64,000 nt of DNA, from assembly GCA_037447655.1 (NCBI GenBank), contig JBBHKE010000209.1, forward strand, positions 165,680 to 229,679, written 5' to 3'. Positions 35,801 to 42,480 of this stretch are shown piece by piece (positions within the stretch are counted from its first letter, which is position 1; each line of letters starts with the position of its first letter). Source of the DNA: Zygnema cylindricum (Eukaryota > Streptophyta > Zygnematophyceae > Zygnematales > Zygnemataceae). The position numbers and the translations under genes are program-made. Under the pieces are notes generated by a model. The model was not told the origin of the DNA. It ran no database searches and saw only the letters and a list, made by a program, of their open reading frames with translations.

Positions 35801-38386
35801 CTCTATTTTGCAGTATGAAAGTAGAAAAAATAGGCGCCGAACTAATGTTGTTAACACCAATATCGATTTACGGTATAGTGTCCAGTACAAAGGAAACTGA
35901 AAAACAAGCAAGATCATTAGCCTTCGATTATCACTCTTTCAACATATTGGGCACAAAAAGACTTCAGGATCATGAACAACTGAACATTCATGTACATTGA
36001 ATACTTGATACTAAACACTAGGAGGTCAACTCTAATAAACATTGAAATTGAATATTGAACATTGAACATTGGACAATGGAGTTTTGACATTCATCAACGG
36101 ATCTTCAACACAACAAATGACGTAAATATCAAGATTGAAACAATAAACGAACATTCAACCTTGAGCATTCGCCATAGAATGTTGAAAAATGTTGAAAAAT
36201 GAACATTGCACAACGAATCTTGAACAAACCGAGAATGATCATAGTGTTTAAATGTTAAACTTCGTCAAATGAACTTGAATATAATCAAAACTGAACATTG
36301 AAATCTAAACATTCAATATTGCAATATTGGAAATTGAATAGAAATATTGCACAATCAACAGTGGATAACAAACATTGATTATTCAGTCTTACACACTAAA
36401 ATAAAAATTATGGCTAACATGGTCAATCTAGAGGTTAAGAGCTGTCAATAAAAGGTCACGAGAACGTAAATAGATCAGTTCACAGTCAATGTTGATGTAT
36501 TTTTTGTTTTTAGACATAATATTTCAGGTTTTCAGCAATTGCAATTCTTTTCGTACCTTTGGGGATACAACTTTTGTGATATCGCGACCACGTTCCTGAA
36601 ATGTCTTTAAAACTGCAGTCACATCAGCTCCTACAGGAACTGGTTGCACTTGATTCGCCACTAAGCTTGTGAAACGTGGCACCATTGGTTCCCCTGAATA
36701 TTCCATATTATCATAAAATAGAGATTATATTTTAGCAGTGGTAGGGATTTAAAAATGATTTGGTAATCATCATACGTTAGACATAGAACCAACTATAGCA
36801 AACACTAAGAACGTCAAAACATGAAATTATTGTGTATACACCATGGAGTGTGGAAAACTGAAACTCCTTGGTTACCGATTGTTAGCAACAGCGACTATCT
36901 CAAGCAATAGAACACACAAAACTGAGTTTTTAAGACACAGAGTACCCTCTTTAAGTCCCATAAACATGTTTGGCTGACTAGAAAATTACATTTCTAATGA
37001 TGATGATGATGATGACTATAATGCGAGGTGAGAGCTGACATTATGTCATTAGAACAATGTCAAATATCACCAACATTATCTTTATGATGCAAACAAGTCC
37101 AGCACCGATGGGATAGATTACTATGACATATTTTACAGAAATTGACATTCGTATGACCAAAAAATACATTCTTTTGACAAGAAATTGTACCACTCGCATT
37201 TCGGAAATACGCCATGAGATTTGGAGAGAAGATAAGACCATGGAGGAGCTCATGAAAAGTGATGGTCACCTGGCAGAAGTGGAGACCCGGAAAACTTGCA
37301 AATTAGTGTGAGGGGAAAATGGATAAAAAGAACATGATTAAGATCAGCATTGAAAATGGTTCTGTAGGGTAAAATTTGTCATTGAAACCATTAGCCATAA
37401 AATCAGATGCTCACTGCCTAATGTCTATCATCCAACTTTCCATTCTTAATGATGAGCATATCCGTATAAATGTCAAACATGCAAAATAACCTCCCCGGCA
37501 TTCACTATCTCTTATTTCAAATATATTGTATTTAGCTTTATATTCCAAATATAGGTAATGCACAAAAACTCACTTTGAACAAAAGTTAATAATGCTCTAT
37601 TTTGTCATTTATTACTATTTTTATTCTATCTATTGCATTACAGACCACAGAAGCAAAGTCGGTTGGATTCGATGCTGAAAATGTAGGACAAAAGTTTATA
37701 TTTGCAGCCACCGGGCGGTCCCATTGGGTCTCTTGGAAGCAAGTTCCTGTGTGGGCCAAAGTTCCTATCTGGTCACAAAGTGGACTTGCCTGCATAGTTC
37801 CAATATTAAAACAGGGTTTATATCAACAAAATTTATATAAATGAAGGACAGCATACGACGAAAGAATTTAATACGATGGACTGGTCTTTAAATTATAGTA
37901 CAAGTGTCATTGTATTTGAAGAATACATGCACGGCCTTGGTGCCTACATCAGAAAGATAAACTTTTACCAGCATGATGCTGATGTAAACAACGGCATAAA
38001 ATGAAATCTGAATCATCCTCTCTATGGACAATTATATGAAAATCACTACTCGCGGGCACATTACACTCAGAAAAATGTTGGCGTCGATATTCTAAAAGTT
38101 TAACTACGCTAGCATCAATATTTGGCACATTCACGTTTCTAAAACTGACTACCGAAGTCTTCTTTCTAGCTTTTGGGTATAACATATTTGTCATCTATTG
38201 CAGTTTCGAGCAAGTCAAACATCCACCATCCTAATTGTGCAGAAAAGAACTAACCTGTGATGATACAAAAAGGAGAAAATCAGAGTTCGGAAGTCCTGGG
38301 CCTGCTTCGGCATGTGAACAATTTCCCGTCAAACCATCGCAAGTGGTATGGGAAGAGAGAAATGAGGCATTGACTTCTGCCCGACC
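13848..38386 (-). CDS. M8 zinc metallopeptidase (leishmanolysin/invadolysin-like), 14 exons seen, 5' end not found
   Basis: Secreted or membrane-anchored zinc endopeptidase, family M8. Exons, in coding order: 38386-38255, 37789-37646, 37269-37191, 36693-36557, 35443-35318, 34630-34563, 34209-34121, 33539-33496, 33306-33200, 32699-32489, 17655-17511, 14961-14900, 14663-14402, 13951-13848. All introns are AG/GT bounded and reading phase is kept across every junction (about 569 codons). Visible features: HELLH zinc site, downstream third-ligand His in GSHWN, a Met-turn candidate (EIMT) split by an intron, the Cys-rich C-terminal domain, an EGF-like segment, one transmembrane helix and a short basic cytoplasmic tail ending in TGA. 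Family members usually have an N-terminal signal and propeptide; those exons lie above 38386 and were not recognised. The largest intron (14.8 kb) is packed with transposons, yet the coding exons show no stops, so the gene is probably functional. Confidence 0.88.
14402..14663 (-). CDS. M8 peptidase exon, Cys-rich stalk and transmembrane helix
   Basis: The exon has 87 codons plus one base. A short Cys-rich stretch (CSTDSDCPIGLC) is followed by a linker and a clear hydrophobic helix (PMWSILVASLGIVVFLLASI), so the enzyme is probably a type I membrane protein with the catalytic domain outside. Donor is GTAATT. Confidence 0.88.
14900..14961 (-). CDS. M8 peptidase exon, EGF-like core
   Basis: The exon has 2 bases plus 20 codons encoding NCYEGTCFCFPGFSGLSCNQ. 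The spacing of cysteines and the C.C.PGFSG..C pattern are those of EGF-like domains, which plant-type M8 peptidases carry near the C-terminus. Confidence 0.9.
17511..17655 (-). CDS. M8 peptidase exon k
   Basis: The exon has 48 codons plus one base. It reads GQNVDL, LLQCPIAANFC and SGCPDDCSAL, then a split Gly completed by the next exon. This is the M8 segment linking the catalytic domain to the EGF-like motif. Phase matches both neighbours although the upstream exon is nearly 15 kb away. Confidence 0.88.
17745..17853 (+). repeat. GAGGGA/GA microsatellite
   Basis: A (GAGGGA)n tract runs into (GA)n of about 60 bp. It lies in the M8 intron, about 90 bp upstream of exon k in the transcript sense, and produces spurious Arg/Glu or Ser/Leu frames. 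Confidence 0.95.
17993..18210 (+). mobile_element. Solo LTR of a TRIM-like element with internal tRNA-like module
   Basis: The element is 218 bp, starts TGTTGG and ends ATCAACA. It aligns along its length with the 217-bp LTR at 24141. Flanking five-mers are GAAAC and GATAC, a near-matching target duplication. The tRNA-like part (about 18096-18160) has a box A-like GTGGCACAGTGGTAG and a near-perfect box B GGTTCGAACTCC at 18147-18158. It lies in the large M8 intron. Confidence 0.65.
19332..19881. mobile_element. MITE, GTACACCGTG family, copy 1
   Basis: The element is 550 bp. The 3' end, read inverted, is GTACACCGTGGATCGC then TATTAGTGTTAA. The 5' end is GTACACCTTAAATCCC then TATTAGTGT. The interior is AT-rich and non-coding. 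It shares its termini with copies at 35655 and 41881. Confidence 0.6.
20905..21008 (+). repeat. 21-bp minisatellite, about 4.8 units
   Basis: The units read CTTCAAAACCGTACAGCTGC plus one base, with small changes. Unit starts are at 20905, 20926, 20947, 20968 and 20989. Because 21 is divisible by three the array is open in frames on both strands. That does not indicate a gene. Confidence 0.85.
24244..24304 (+). other. tRNA-like sequence inside TRIM LTR1
   Basis: The ends GAGCCGG and CCGGCTC could pair as an acceptor stem. The D-arm region reads GGCACAATGGTTAA and box B is degraded (GGTTTAAGCCT at 24284-24294). At 61 nt it is shorter than a tRNA, so it is not a functional tRNA gene. It may act as a Pol III promoter. 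Confidence 0.5.
24516..24584 (+). other. tRNA-like sequence inside TRIM LTR2
   Basis: This is the same module as in LTR1 but 69 nt long. The D-arm region is GGTGCAATGGTTAGTGCG and box B is degraded (CGTTTGAGCCC). The 3' side ends CCGGCTC, while the 5' partner has mutated to AAGCTAG. Confidence 0.5.
25563..25896 (-). pseudogene. copia 1 RNase H fragment
   Basis: The frames contain STKANAKVVIWVKQMLGELG and SDNTSSMALIKDLMFYKRIK, matching the copia RNase H pattern (STEAEY…W…LL.ELG; .DN.SA..L…P..H.R.KH). A frameshift separates two overlapping frames. Confidence 0.75.
26217..26474 (-). pseudogene. copia 1 reverse transcriptase fragment
   Basis: The translation HKVMKKFGFVRITLDCDVYV and then GNLAIHKLKTYLGEHIKVMD…VRYILGI matches copia RT around the YVDD box. 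The box itself reads YLNE, so catalytic aspartates are lost. Confidence 0.75.
27350..27600 (-). pseudogene. copia 1 integrase remnants
   Basis: Two short matches are visible: MCHASEVNLKRM, like the H..H zinc-binding N-terminus, and NGVMK followed by a stop then KNRTLHGMVHFMMDS, like the copia NGVAERKNRTL motif after the catalytic Glu. The sequence between them is too decayed to follow. Confidence 0.55.
27855..27930 (-). pseudogene. copia 1 aspartic protease active site
   Basis: The translation KEWFIDSGAMHHLST matches the copia protease signature W(I/L)xDSGAxxH. The flanking protease sequence is not open for long. Confidence 0.7.
28116..28157 (-). pseudogene. copia 1 gag zinc knuckle
   Basis: C-x2-C-x4-H-x4-C is preserved (CYNC, then KLGHLVLNC), with a TAA stop directly after the second Cys. 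This is the nucleic-acid-binding knuckle at the end of gag. Confidence 0.65.
28418..29368 (-). pseudogene. copia 1 gag remnant
   Basis: The best stretch (28804-28418) has TYESC..SVHDYYLTHDIAN and IQLTFKLKESIDDVV, which resemble the UBN2/gag helices of copia elements. The N-terminal segment (29368-29096) is Pro-rich. The frames are broken by several shifts. Confidence 0.5.
29690..30620 (-). mobile_element. Decayed copia element 2, gag-protease part
   Basis: Near 30615-30347 there are gag-like readings (RVILLASIFPW). A broken knuckle-like KCFCGNKSDHIIAAY lies at about 30150-30110. A protease-like stretch (HICFKKEWFSNYSAI, then FLSGDKPLVCIV) lies at about 29960-29850, with the DSG active site lost. 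It sits next to copia 1 in the same orientation. No LTRs were identified. Confidence 0.45.
32139..32525. repeat. ~190-bp diverged tandem duplication spanning the M8 exon j 3' end
   Basis: Copies are 32139-32335 and 32338-32525. The second copy includes the real exon j end and donor. In the first copy the donor GT is changed, so it should not splice. Both copies stay partly open and repeat a CYALDIIVSI-like reading in one frame, which I take as chance. Confidence 0.7.
32489..32699 (-). CDS. M8 peptidase exon j
   Basis: The exon has 1 base plus 70 codons. It contains FGLGARCFGDSG and GGGCFKHQC, matching the 'SRCF…GGGCY…C' block near the end of the M8 catalytic unit, and ends WILNVQ|GTACAA. A diverged duplicate of the 3' end of this exon lies just below it at 32139-32335. 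The following intron is 14.8 kb. Confidence 0.88.
33200..33306 (-). CDS. M8 peptidase exon i
   Basis: The exon has 35 codons plus two bases. It begins GCTFDSLGIGYCETC and continues with more cysteines (STACFADEC), typical of the disulfide-rich C-terminal M8 domain. The donor is GTGATT. Confidence 0.85.
33496..33539 (-). CDS. M8 peptidase exon h (small)
   Basis: This is a 44-base exon encoding (S)QIESIPATFCSAGA between acceptor CTCCAG and donor GTAAGC. It is supported mainly by exact phase and by its position between two strongly recognised exons. Confidence 0.75.
34121..34209 (-). CDS. M8 peptidase exon g
   Basis: One base completes the split Trp, followed by YVPNYQFGSILPFGFQKGCA and GPCDDP. 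This matches the M8 block reading W(Y)..NY......G...GC.F...C. Donor is GTAAGA. Confidence 0.9.
34563..34630 (-). CDS. M8 peptidase exon f
   Basis: The exon has 22 codons plus two bases. It encodes SNLTLALLEDSGW, a strongly conserved M8 helix that follows the Met-turn. The Trp codon is split by the intron (TG|G). Confidence 0.92.
35318..35443 (-). CDS. M8 peptidase exon e, third zinc ligand
   Basis: The exon has 42 codons and phase 0. It reads AQFSCDSLNGAELE and then GSHWNTRIFRGEIM. The His at 35353-35351 fits the distal third zinc ligand of metzincin-type M8 peptidases, and the final Met, joined to TAQ in the next exon, fits the Met-turn. Confidence 0.92.
35655..35878. mobile_element. MITE, GTACACCGTG family, copy 2
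   Basis: The element is about 224 bp. The left end is GTACACCGTGAATAGCTACT. The right end carries GTTAACACCAATATCGAT then TTACGG. It shares the motif ATTAACTCTATTTTG with copy 1. It lies in the M8 intron just upstream of exon e. Confidence 0.5.
35980..36390 (+). repeat. Degenerate AACATTGA-rich repeat
   Basis: Words such as GAACATTGA, GAATATTGA and TGAACATT recur irregularly over about 400 bp in the intron between M8 exons d and e. It looks like a decayed short tandem repeat. Confidence 0.6.
36557..36693 (-). CDS. M8 peptidase exon d
   Basis: The exon has 2 bases plus 45 codons. It ends GRDITKVVSPK, which corresponds to the M8 stretch reading 'V(T/S)P(K/R)V' before the conserved Cys. Donor is GTACGA. 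Confidence 0.85.
37191..37269 (-). CDS. M8 peptidase exon c, HELLH catalytic zinc site
   Basis: The exon has 26 codons plus one base. HELLH is encoded at 37254-37240: two zinc-binding histidines and the catalytic glutamate. GLIFSPNLMAYFRN follows, as in M8 enzymes. I chose the donor AGTG|GTACAA over a later GT because only this one restores phase with the next exon (…NASG|EPMVPRF). Confidence 0.92.
37646..37789 (-). CDS. M8 peptidase exon b
   Basis: The exon has 48 codons and phase 0. It carries GTLAHTGTC and DRPVAANINFCP, which match the conserved M8 block just before the zinc helix (a Cys, then DRP.AG..N.CP in relatives). The donor GTCTG follows DFASV. Confidence 0.9.
38255..38386 (-). CDS. 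M8 peptidase exon a (first recognised)
   Basis: The exon has 44 codons, phase 0 at both ends, acceptor TTGCAG and donor GTTAG. It contains the family signature GLPNSDFLLFVSS, which precedes the Cys-rich strand leading to the active site. Upstream exons with the signal peptide and propeptide are missing from my reading. Confidence 0.8.
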
Positions 38387-40368
38387 CTGCAACAAATGAT
38401 AGGTTTAAAAATGATTCGTGACTTAAATGGGGGTAGTCCAGGAAGCTAAGTAAGAAAGTAGGTTCAATAATTGACGACATCGTGGAAATTTCCAATTCGC
38501 AAAAATACCAAATCGAGTGGAAAATAGGATGTCCGGAAAACCAATCTCTTGGTTAAAGCAAAAAAACACATTTTTTCACTAGTTCATGTGGGTTTGAACT
38601 TTGGAGACTAAAGGAACTGAACAACATCTTAACCAAACCTTTAATGAAATCATAAATCACCATATTGTAAAATAACAACGAATTTTTTTCTCATTCTCAA
38701 TATATTATGAGCATAAGATGGATCAAAGAAGAAGCAAAAAAAATCTCCATAGCTCCATTAAATGGCCAATCCCACTGACTATTCTTCTCATGAGCAGTGG
38801 TAGAATAGCAATCGGAATAAATCAGCTCATACCACCCGATAAAAATATTGCAATAAAAAGGAAAAGGATCTACTCGTTGTCCATTAGGCTCCAACATAGG
38901 CAGTAATTGCATTTTAAATTCACGTTACTCCAAAATTTAATGAAGAAAAATGATGTGGATCAATCACCGCTTTACCAAAGTTAAATTTCTCAAATTCTAC
39001 CTTAATTGGAGGCCGTTAACTCTTGTCACAATAAAAATTTATAAGAAAGATTGACTAGCCTGGTCCGCTTTAATGTTTCCCAAAAGATTGAGCAAAGAAA
39101 GTCAAATGACTTTAAACTGAATGTCATTTCGATTCCCACAACGCCAACTCATATTTCTCAAAAACCCCAAGCCTCAAATCCATAGAGAAATAAATGAAGG
39201 AACGGTGCATCAAAGAGTAGAAAGTGGTTTCACGAGAGGGAGGGAGGGAGCGAGCGGTGAATATCTCAGCTCTTTAAAAATGTCTGTCGAGCCAGTGTCC
39301 ACTTCCAAGATGAAATGCTTAATGCTAAACAATTACCTAAATGGAAAATCTTGTTCGCAAAAAACCCTTGTCTTATGTTGTATACCGTTAGAAGTACACT
39401 TGATGCTTATTATATATGATCAGGATAATTCTTATGCGTCTTTGTTCAACGTGTGCAAGTGTGCAGTTTACAAGAAATTTGAGCAAAAATGCACATAACC
39501 ACCAATGACATGTGTCCAACCCAGGCTAGTTTCCAGCAGAGATTTAGTAACAAATTAGCATTCACAAAGAAGAAATTAAAAGCTGCCCTGCAGTAGGCAT
39601 CAGTTTTACATCCGTCGTTTTTCTAGCTGGGAAATAGATCCTTTTCAACACCATAATATGTATACCCGTATTTAAGCGTTTTAATGCATTGAGCATTTTA
39701 ATAAAGATATACAAATTGCAGTTTTGGCACAAGTAATGTCGTGTTTTTAACTTCTCTCGATTAGCACATTGTACCTTATAGGGCACTGATTGTCAAATCT
39801 GGATCCAAGAAATTTGATGTGAAACTTTTGAAATCTTAGTGCAATCAAAATTTAAAACTGATGATAGGTAATATCCAGTCCTAATCGTGTAAAACAAAAT
39901 TTGCCTATTTGGCTTATGTGACATATGTAATGCTGTTAATATCCGAAAACAGGAGATCTTTTGAAAATGATCTATAAACATGCTCTCTGCCATATTCACT
40001 CTCATTTATCCGACAATTTTTGGATTTCCCACGTTAACTTGCTTAACTTCTTAGAATTCCCGATTTTATTGACGCACATGACATCTTTACCATCCCAAGC
40101 TTTATTTTTTTATCTATTTTCCGTGCTCCAGGGGACATCTATAAATATCCTCAATTTTCATGCCGTGTGTCATATGGCATCATGGATGCCTAATGTCCAA
40201 CATTTAAAAAAAAAAAAGCAACACAAAAATCTCAAAAAGTAGTATATTTTTTTTCCGTCAAAATTCAAACCAGACTTGTACGGAAAAAACAAAAATTGAC
40301 GTAAAGTTTCCTTTGCTGTGGACCGACACTCCCCTCCCCTCCCCTCCCTCCCCTCCCTCCCTCCCTAC
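38387..40368. other. Gap between SEC15 exons and first recognised M8 exon
   Basis: This stretch should hold the 5' exons of the M8 gene and, if SEC15 is complete, its last exon. I could not recognise either. Several short minus-strand frames (38912-38697, 39786-39562) carry no M8 or SEC15 motif. Confidence 0.5.
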
Positions 40369-41299
40369 CTTGTACTTCTCGCACACGATAATAACTTTCT
40401 CCGGCCTTAGCGCGTAATAACTCTTCTCCCTCACCGGCCTCGCCATGAAGTGCTCCGGCTGGTTGCTCAGCAGCAGACTCACCAGCTGACGAATCTCCGC
40501 CAGCTGGACCTTCAGCGGAGCGACACCTGGCACGTCCTTCAGACCGGATCGCTCATACTGGGGAGAGGAAGAAGACAAGACAGAAAAAGACAAAGTGGAA
40601 AAAGGCAAAATGAGGGTTTCTTTTTTTTGAAGGGTTTTTTTTACAAGAGCAGGTCTCTCTGGCAAGTCCTTCAGACCCGACCGTGCGTACTGCGGGCCGG
40701 GAAGAAGACAAAACAGAAAAAGACAAAGAAAGGAGATGCCACACAAAAAATGACAGATGGGGAAACCGTAAAGCGCACAAAAAAGAGACATATCACACCA
40801 AGTACCATTCTCTCTCCGACCCCCTCTCCCTCTCTGACTCCCTCTCCCCCTCCATCTTTTGCATCTCCCTCTCCCTCTCCCCGTCCCCCTCCATCTTCTT
40901 CTGCCTCTCCCTCTGCCTCTCCCCCTCCCCCTCGATTTTCTTCTCCTCTCCCTCTGCCTCTCCCACGCACCCACCCTCTCACTCTTCCTTTCCCTCTCCT
41001 CTTCTTCTCCAACTCCTTCCCAGACTCCCGCTCCTTCCCAGACTCCCGCTCCTTCTCCCTCTCCCTTTCCCTCCCCCTCTCCCTTTCCCTCCCCCTCTCC
41101 CTCTCGTCCCTCTCCCTCCCCCCCTCCCCCTCTCCCTCCCTCTCCCTCCCCCCCCCACCTGGTCCTCCGCGAAGGCCTCCAAGACCCCCAAATCCGCCTG
41201 CAGCCCCTGCAGCGCGTGACAGTTGAAGCGCCTCACTCCCTCCCCGGTCAACGCGTTGACCAGGCGGTCGCTGACGTGGCGCAGCATGCCCGAGGCCAG
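40369..41299 (-). CDS. SEC15: Exocyst subunit SEC15 (EXOC6), two C-terminal exons
   Basis: SEC15 is a subunit of the exocyst, which tethers secretory vesicles to the plasma membrane and binds Rab GTPases. Exon 41299-41159 (47 codons) reads LASGMLRHVSDRLVNALTGE then VRRFN…ADLGVLEAFAEDQ. Exon 40557-40369 (63 codons) reads RQLVSLLLSNQPEHFM then PVREKSYYAL…CEKYK. These match the conserved SEC15 C-terminus (in relatives: HVSD, KRFN, LEAFAD, RQL.NLL.S.QPE.F, VR…Y…CEK). Both exons are phase 0 with AG/GT borders. The last exon after CEKYK and all upstream exons were not found. The exons are very GC-rich, unlike the AT-rich M8 exons next door, and each has a duplicated 5' edge. It could be a fragment instead of a complete gene. 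Confidence 0.8.
40660..40696 (-). repeat. Diverged duplicate of the next SEC15 exon 5' edge (possible mini-exon)
   Basis: The copy resembles 40528-40563, including the acceptor, and translates as YARSGLKDLP against YERSGLKDVP in the real exon. A GT follows 45 bases after its acceptor (…CTT|GTAAAA), so it could in principle be spliced as a 15-codon alternative exon. Confidence 0.6.
40797..41158 (+). repeat. Pyrimidine-rich low-complexity intron of SEC15
   Basis: CTCCCTCTCCC-type sequence fills the intron between the two SEC15 exons. The complementary purine tract continues on the plus strand at 41300-41830. Confidence 0.9.
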
Positions 41300-41428
41300 C
41301 TGGGGGAAAGGGAGAGGGAGGGAGAGGGAGAGTTTGTGGGGGGAAGAGAGGAAAACGTGGGATTTTTTATGGATTATTTTGGGGGAGGTTTGGGGGGTTG
41401 GGGAGGGAGGGAGGTTGGAAGGCAGAAG

Positions 41429-41468
41429 GTTGACCAGGCGGTCGCTGACGTGGCGCAGCATGCCCGAG
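41429..41468 (-). repeat. 40-bp exact duplicate of a SEC15 exon 5' edge
   Basis: The 40 bases are identical to 41255-41294 inside the SEC15 exon. The copy lies about 170 bp upstream in the transcript and lacks the exon remainder. Confidence 0.85.
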
Positions 41469-41880
41469 TGGGAGGTAGAGGGAGCGAAGGGGAGGGAGGG
41501 AGAGGGAGCGAGGGAAAGGGAGGGGGAGGGAGAGGGAAGGAGCAAGGGAGAGGGAGCGAGGTGGAGGGAGGGAGAGGGAACGAGGGAAGGGAAGGGAAAG
41601 GACGGGAGAGAGGGAGGGAGTAGAGAGTGAGGGGAGGGGAGAGGGAGGAGGCGAAAGATAAGGAGGGGATGAGAGGGAGAAAGGGAGGGAGGGGAAGTTG
41701 ATAAGAGGGAGAGAGAGAGGGATGGGATAAGAGTGAAAGACGGAGGGAAGAAAGGAGGAAGAGGAATTAAGAATTGGAGCAGAGGGAGATAAAAATTCTG
41801 AAGAAAAGAAAAAGAAAGTTAGTGTGCCTTTCCAAAAGGGAGGGAGAGGTCTTCGTTTTCACGAATATTTTCAGTGTCCG

Positions 41881-42115
41881 GTACACCGTGTATCGTTATT
41901 AGTGTTAATATTTTTTCCGCCACTTAAAAAATATTTTCTCTGTGCACACTTGTCCTATTTTCAATTGATTTTCAATTTGAGACCGCCAATCGGAAGCTGA
42001 GAATCTTTCCTTTCAATCGAAACCGTCGGATTAAAAATCCGACAAGTGTGTACGGAGAAAAGATGTTTTAATTGGCAAAAAAACACATCAACAGTAATAG
42101 CGATACACGGTGTAC
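41881..42115. mobile_element. MITE, GTACACCGTG family, copy 3
   Basis: The element is 235 bp with well-preserved terminal inverted repeats: GTACACCGTGTATCGTTATT against GTACACCGTGTATCGCTATT when the right end is inverted. No coding capacity. Confidence 0.75.
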
Positions 42116-42480
42116 TGTAGTTTGTCGGCACGTGAAGCTATTTATCATCAGAATGATGTTAGTACTCAGCATACCATCTATTCGCCACGTGTTAGTGCAC
42201 GGAAACCGCCACCGACCATAGGAGAGATGAGAGATGACATGACGCGCGGCAATGTAAGGTCGTGTAACAAAAGCTTGGATCCAAAAAAAATGATTTTGTC
42301 GTTTGTGGCGCTAACTAACGTTTTGTCGGCGCATGGTTCTCACAATTCTAAGAGAACCACATGGACCCGAAGTAAATGTAAACTACTGTACAGTACTGTA
42401 CTGTAATCCTAGGATTAAAAAAGATTCCTAAAAAAGATTTGGTCTTCTCACCAGCGCAGCATCAAAAGGAACGCATGATT

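Noticed and set aside
37949-38194. Extra M8 exon between exons a and b
   Set aside because: Exons a and b already join in phase with continuous family sequence; this frame adds nothing recognisable.
40450-41630. Long plus-strand Pro/Ser- and Gly/Glu-rich frames
   Set aside because: They are antisense to SEC15 exons and low-complexity introns.
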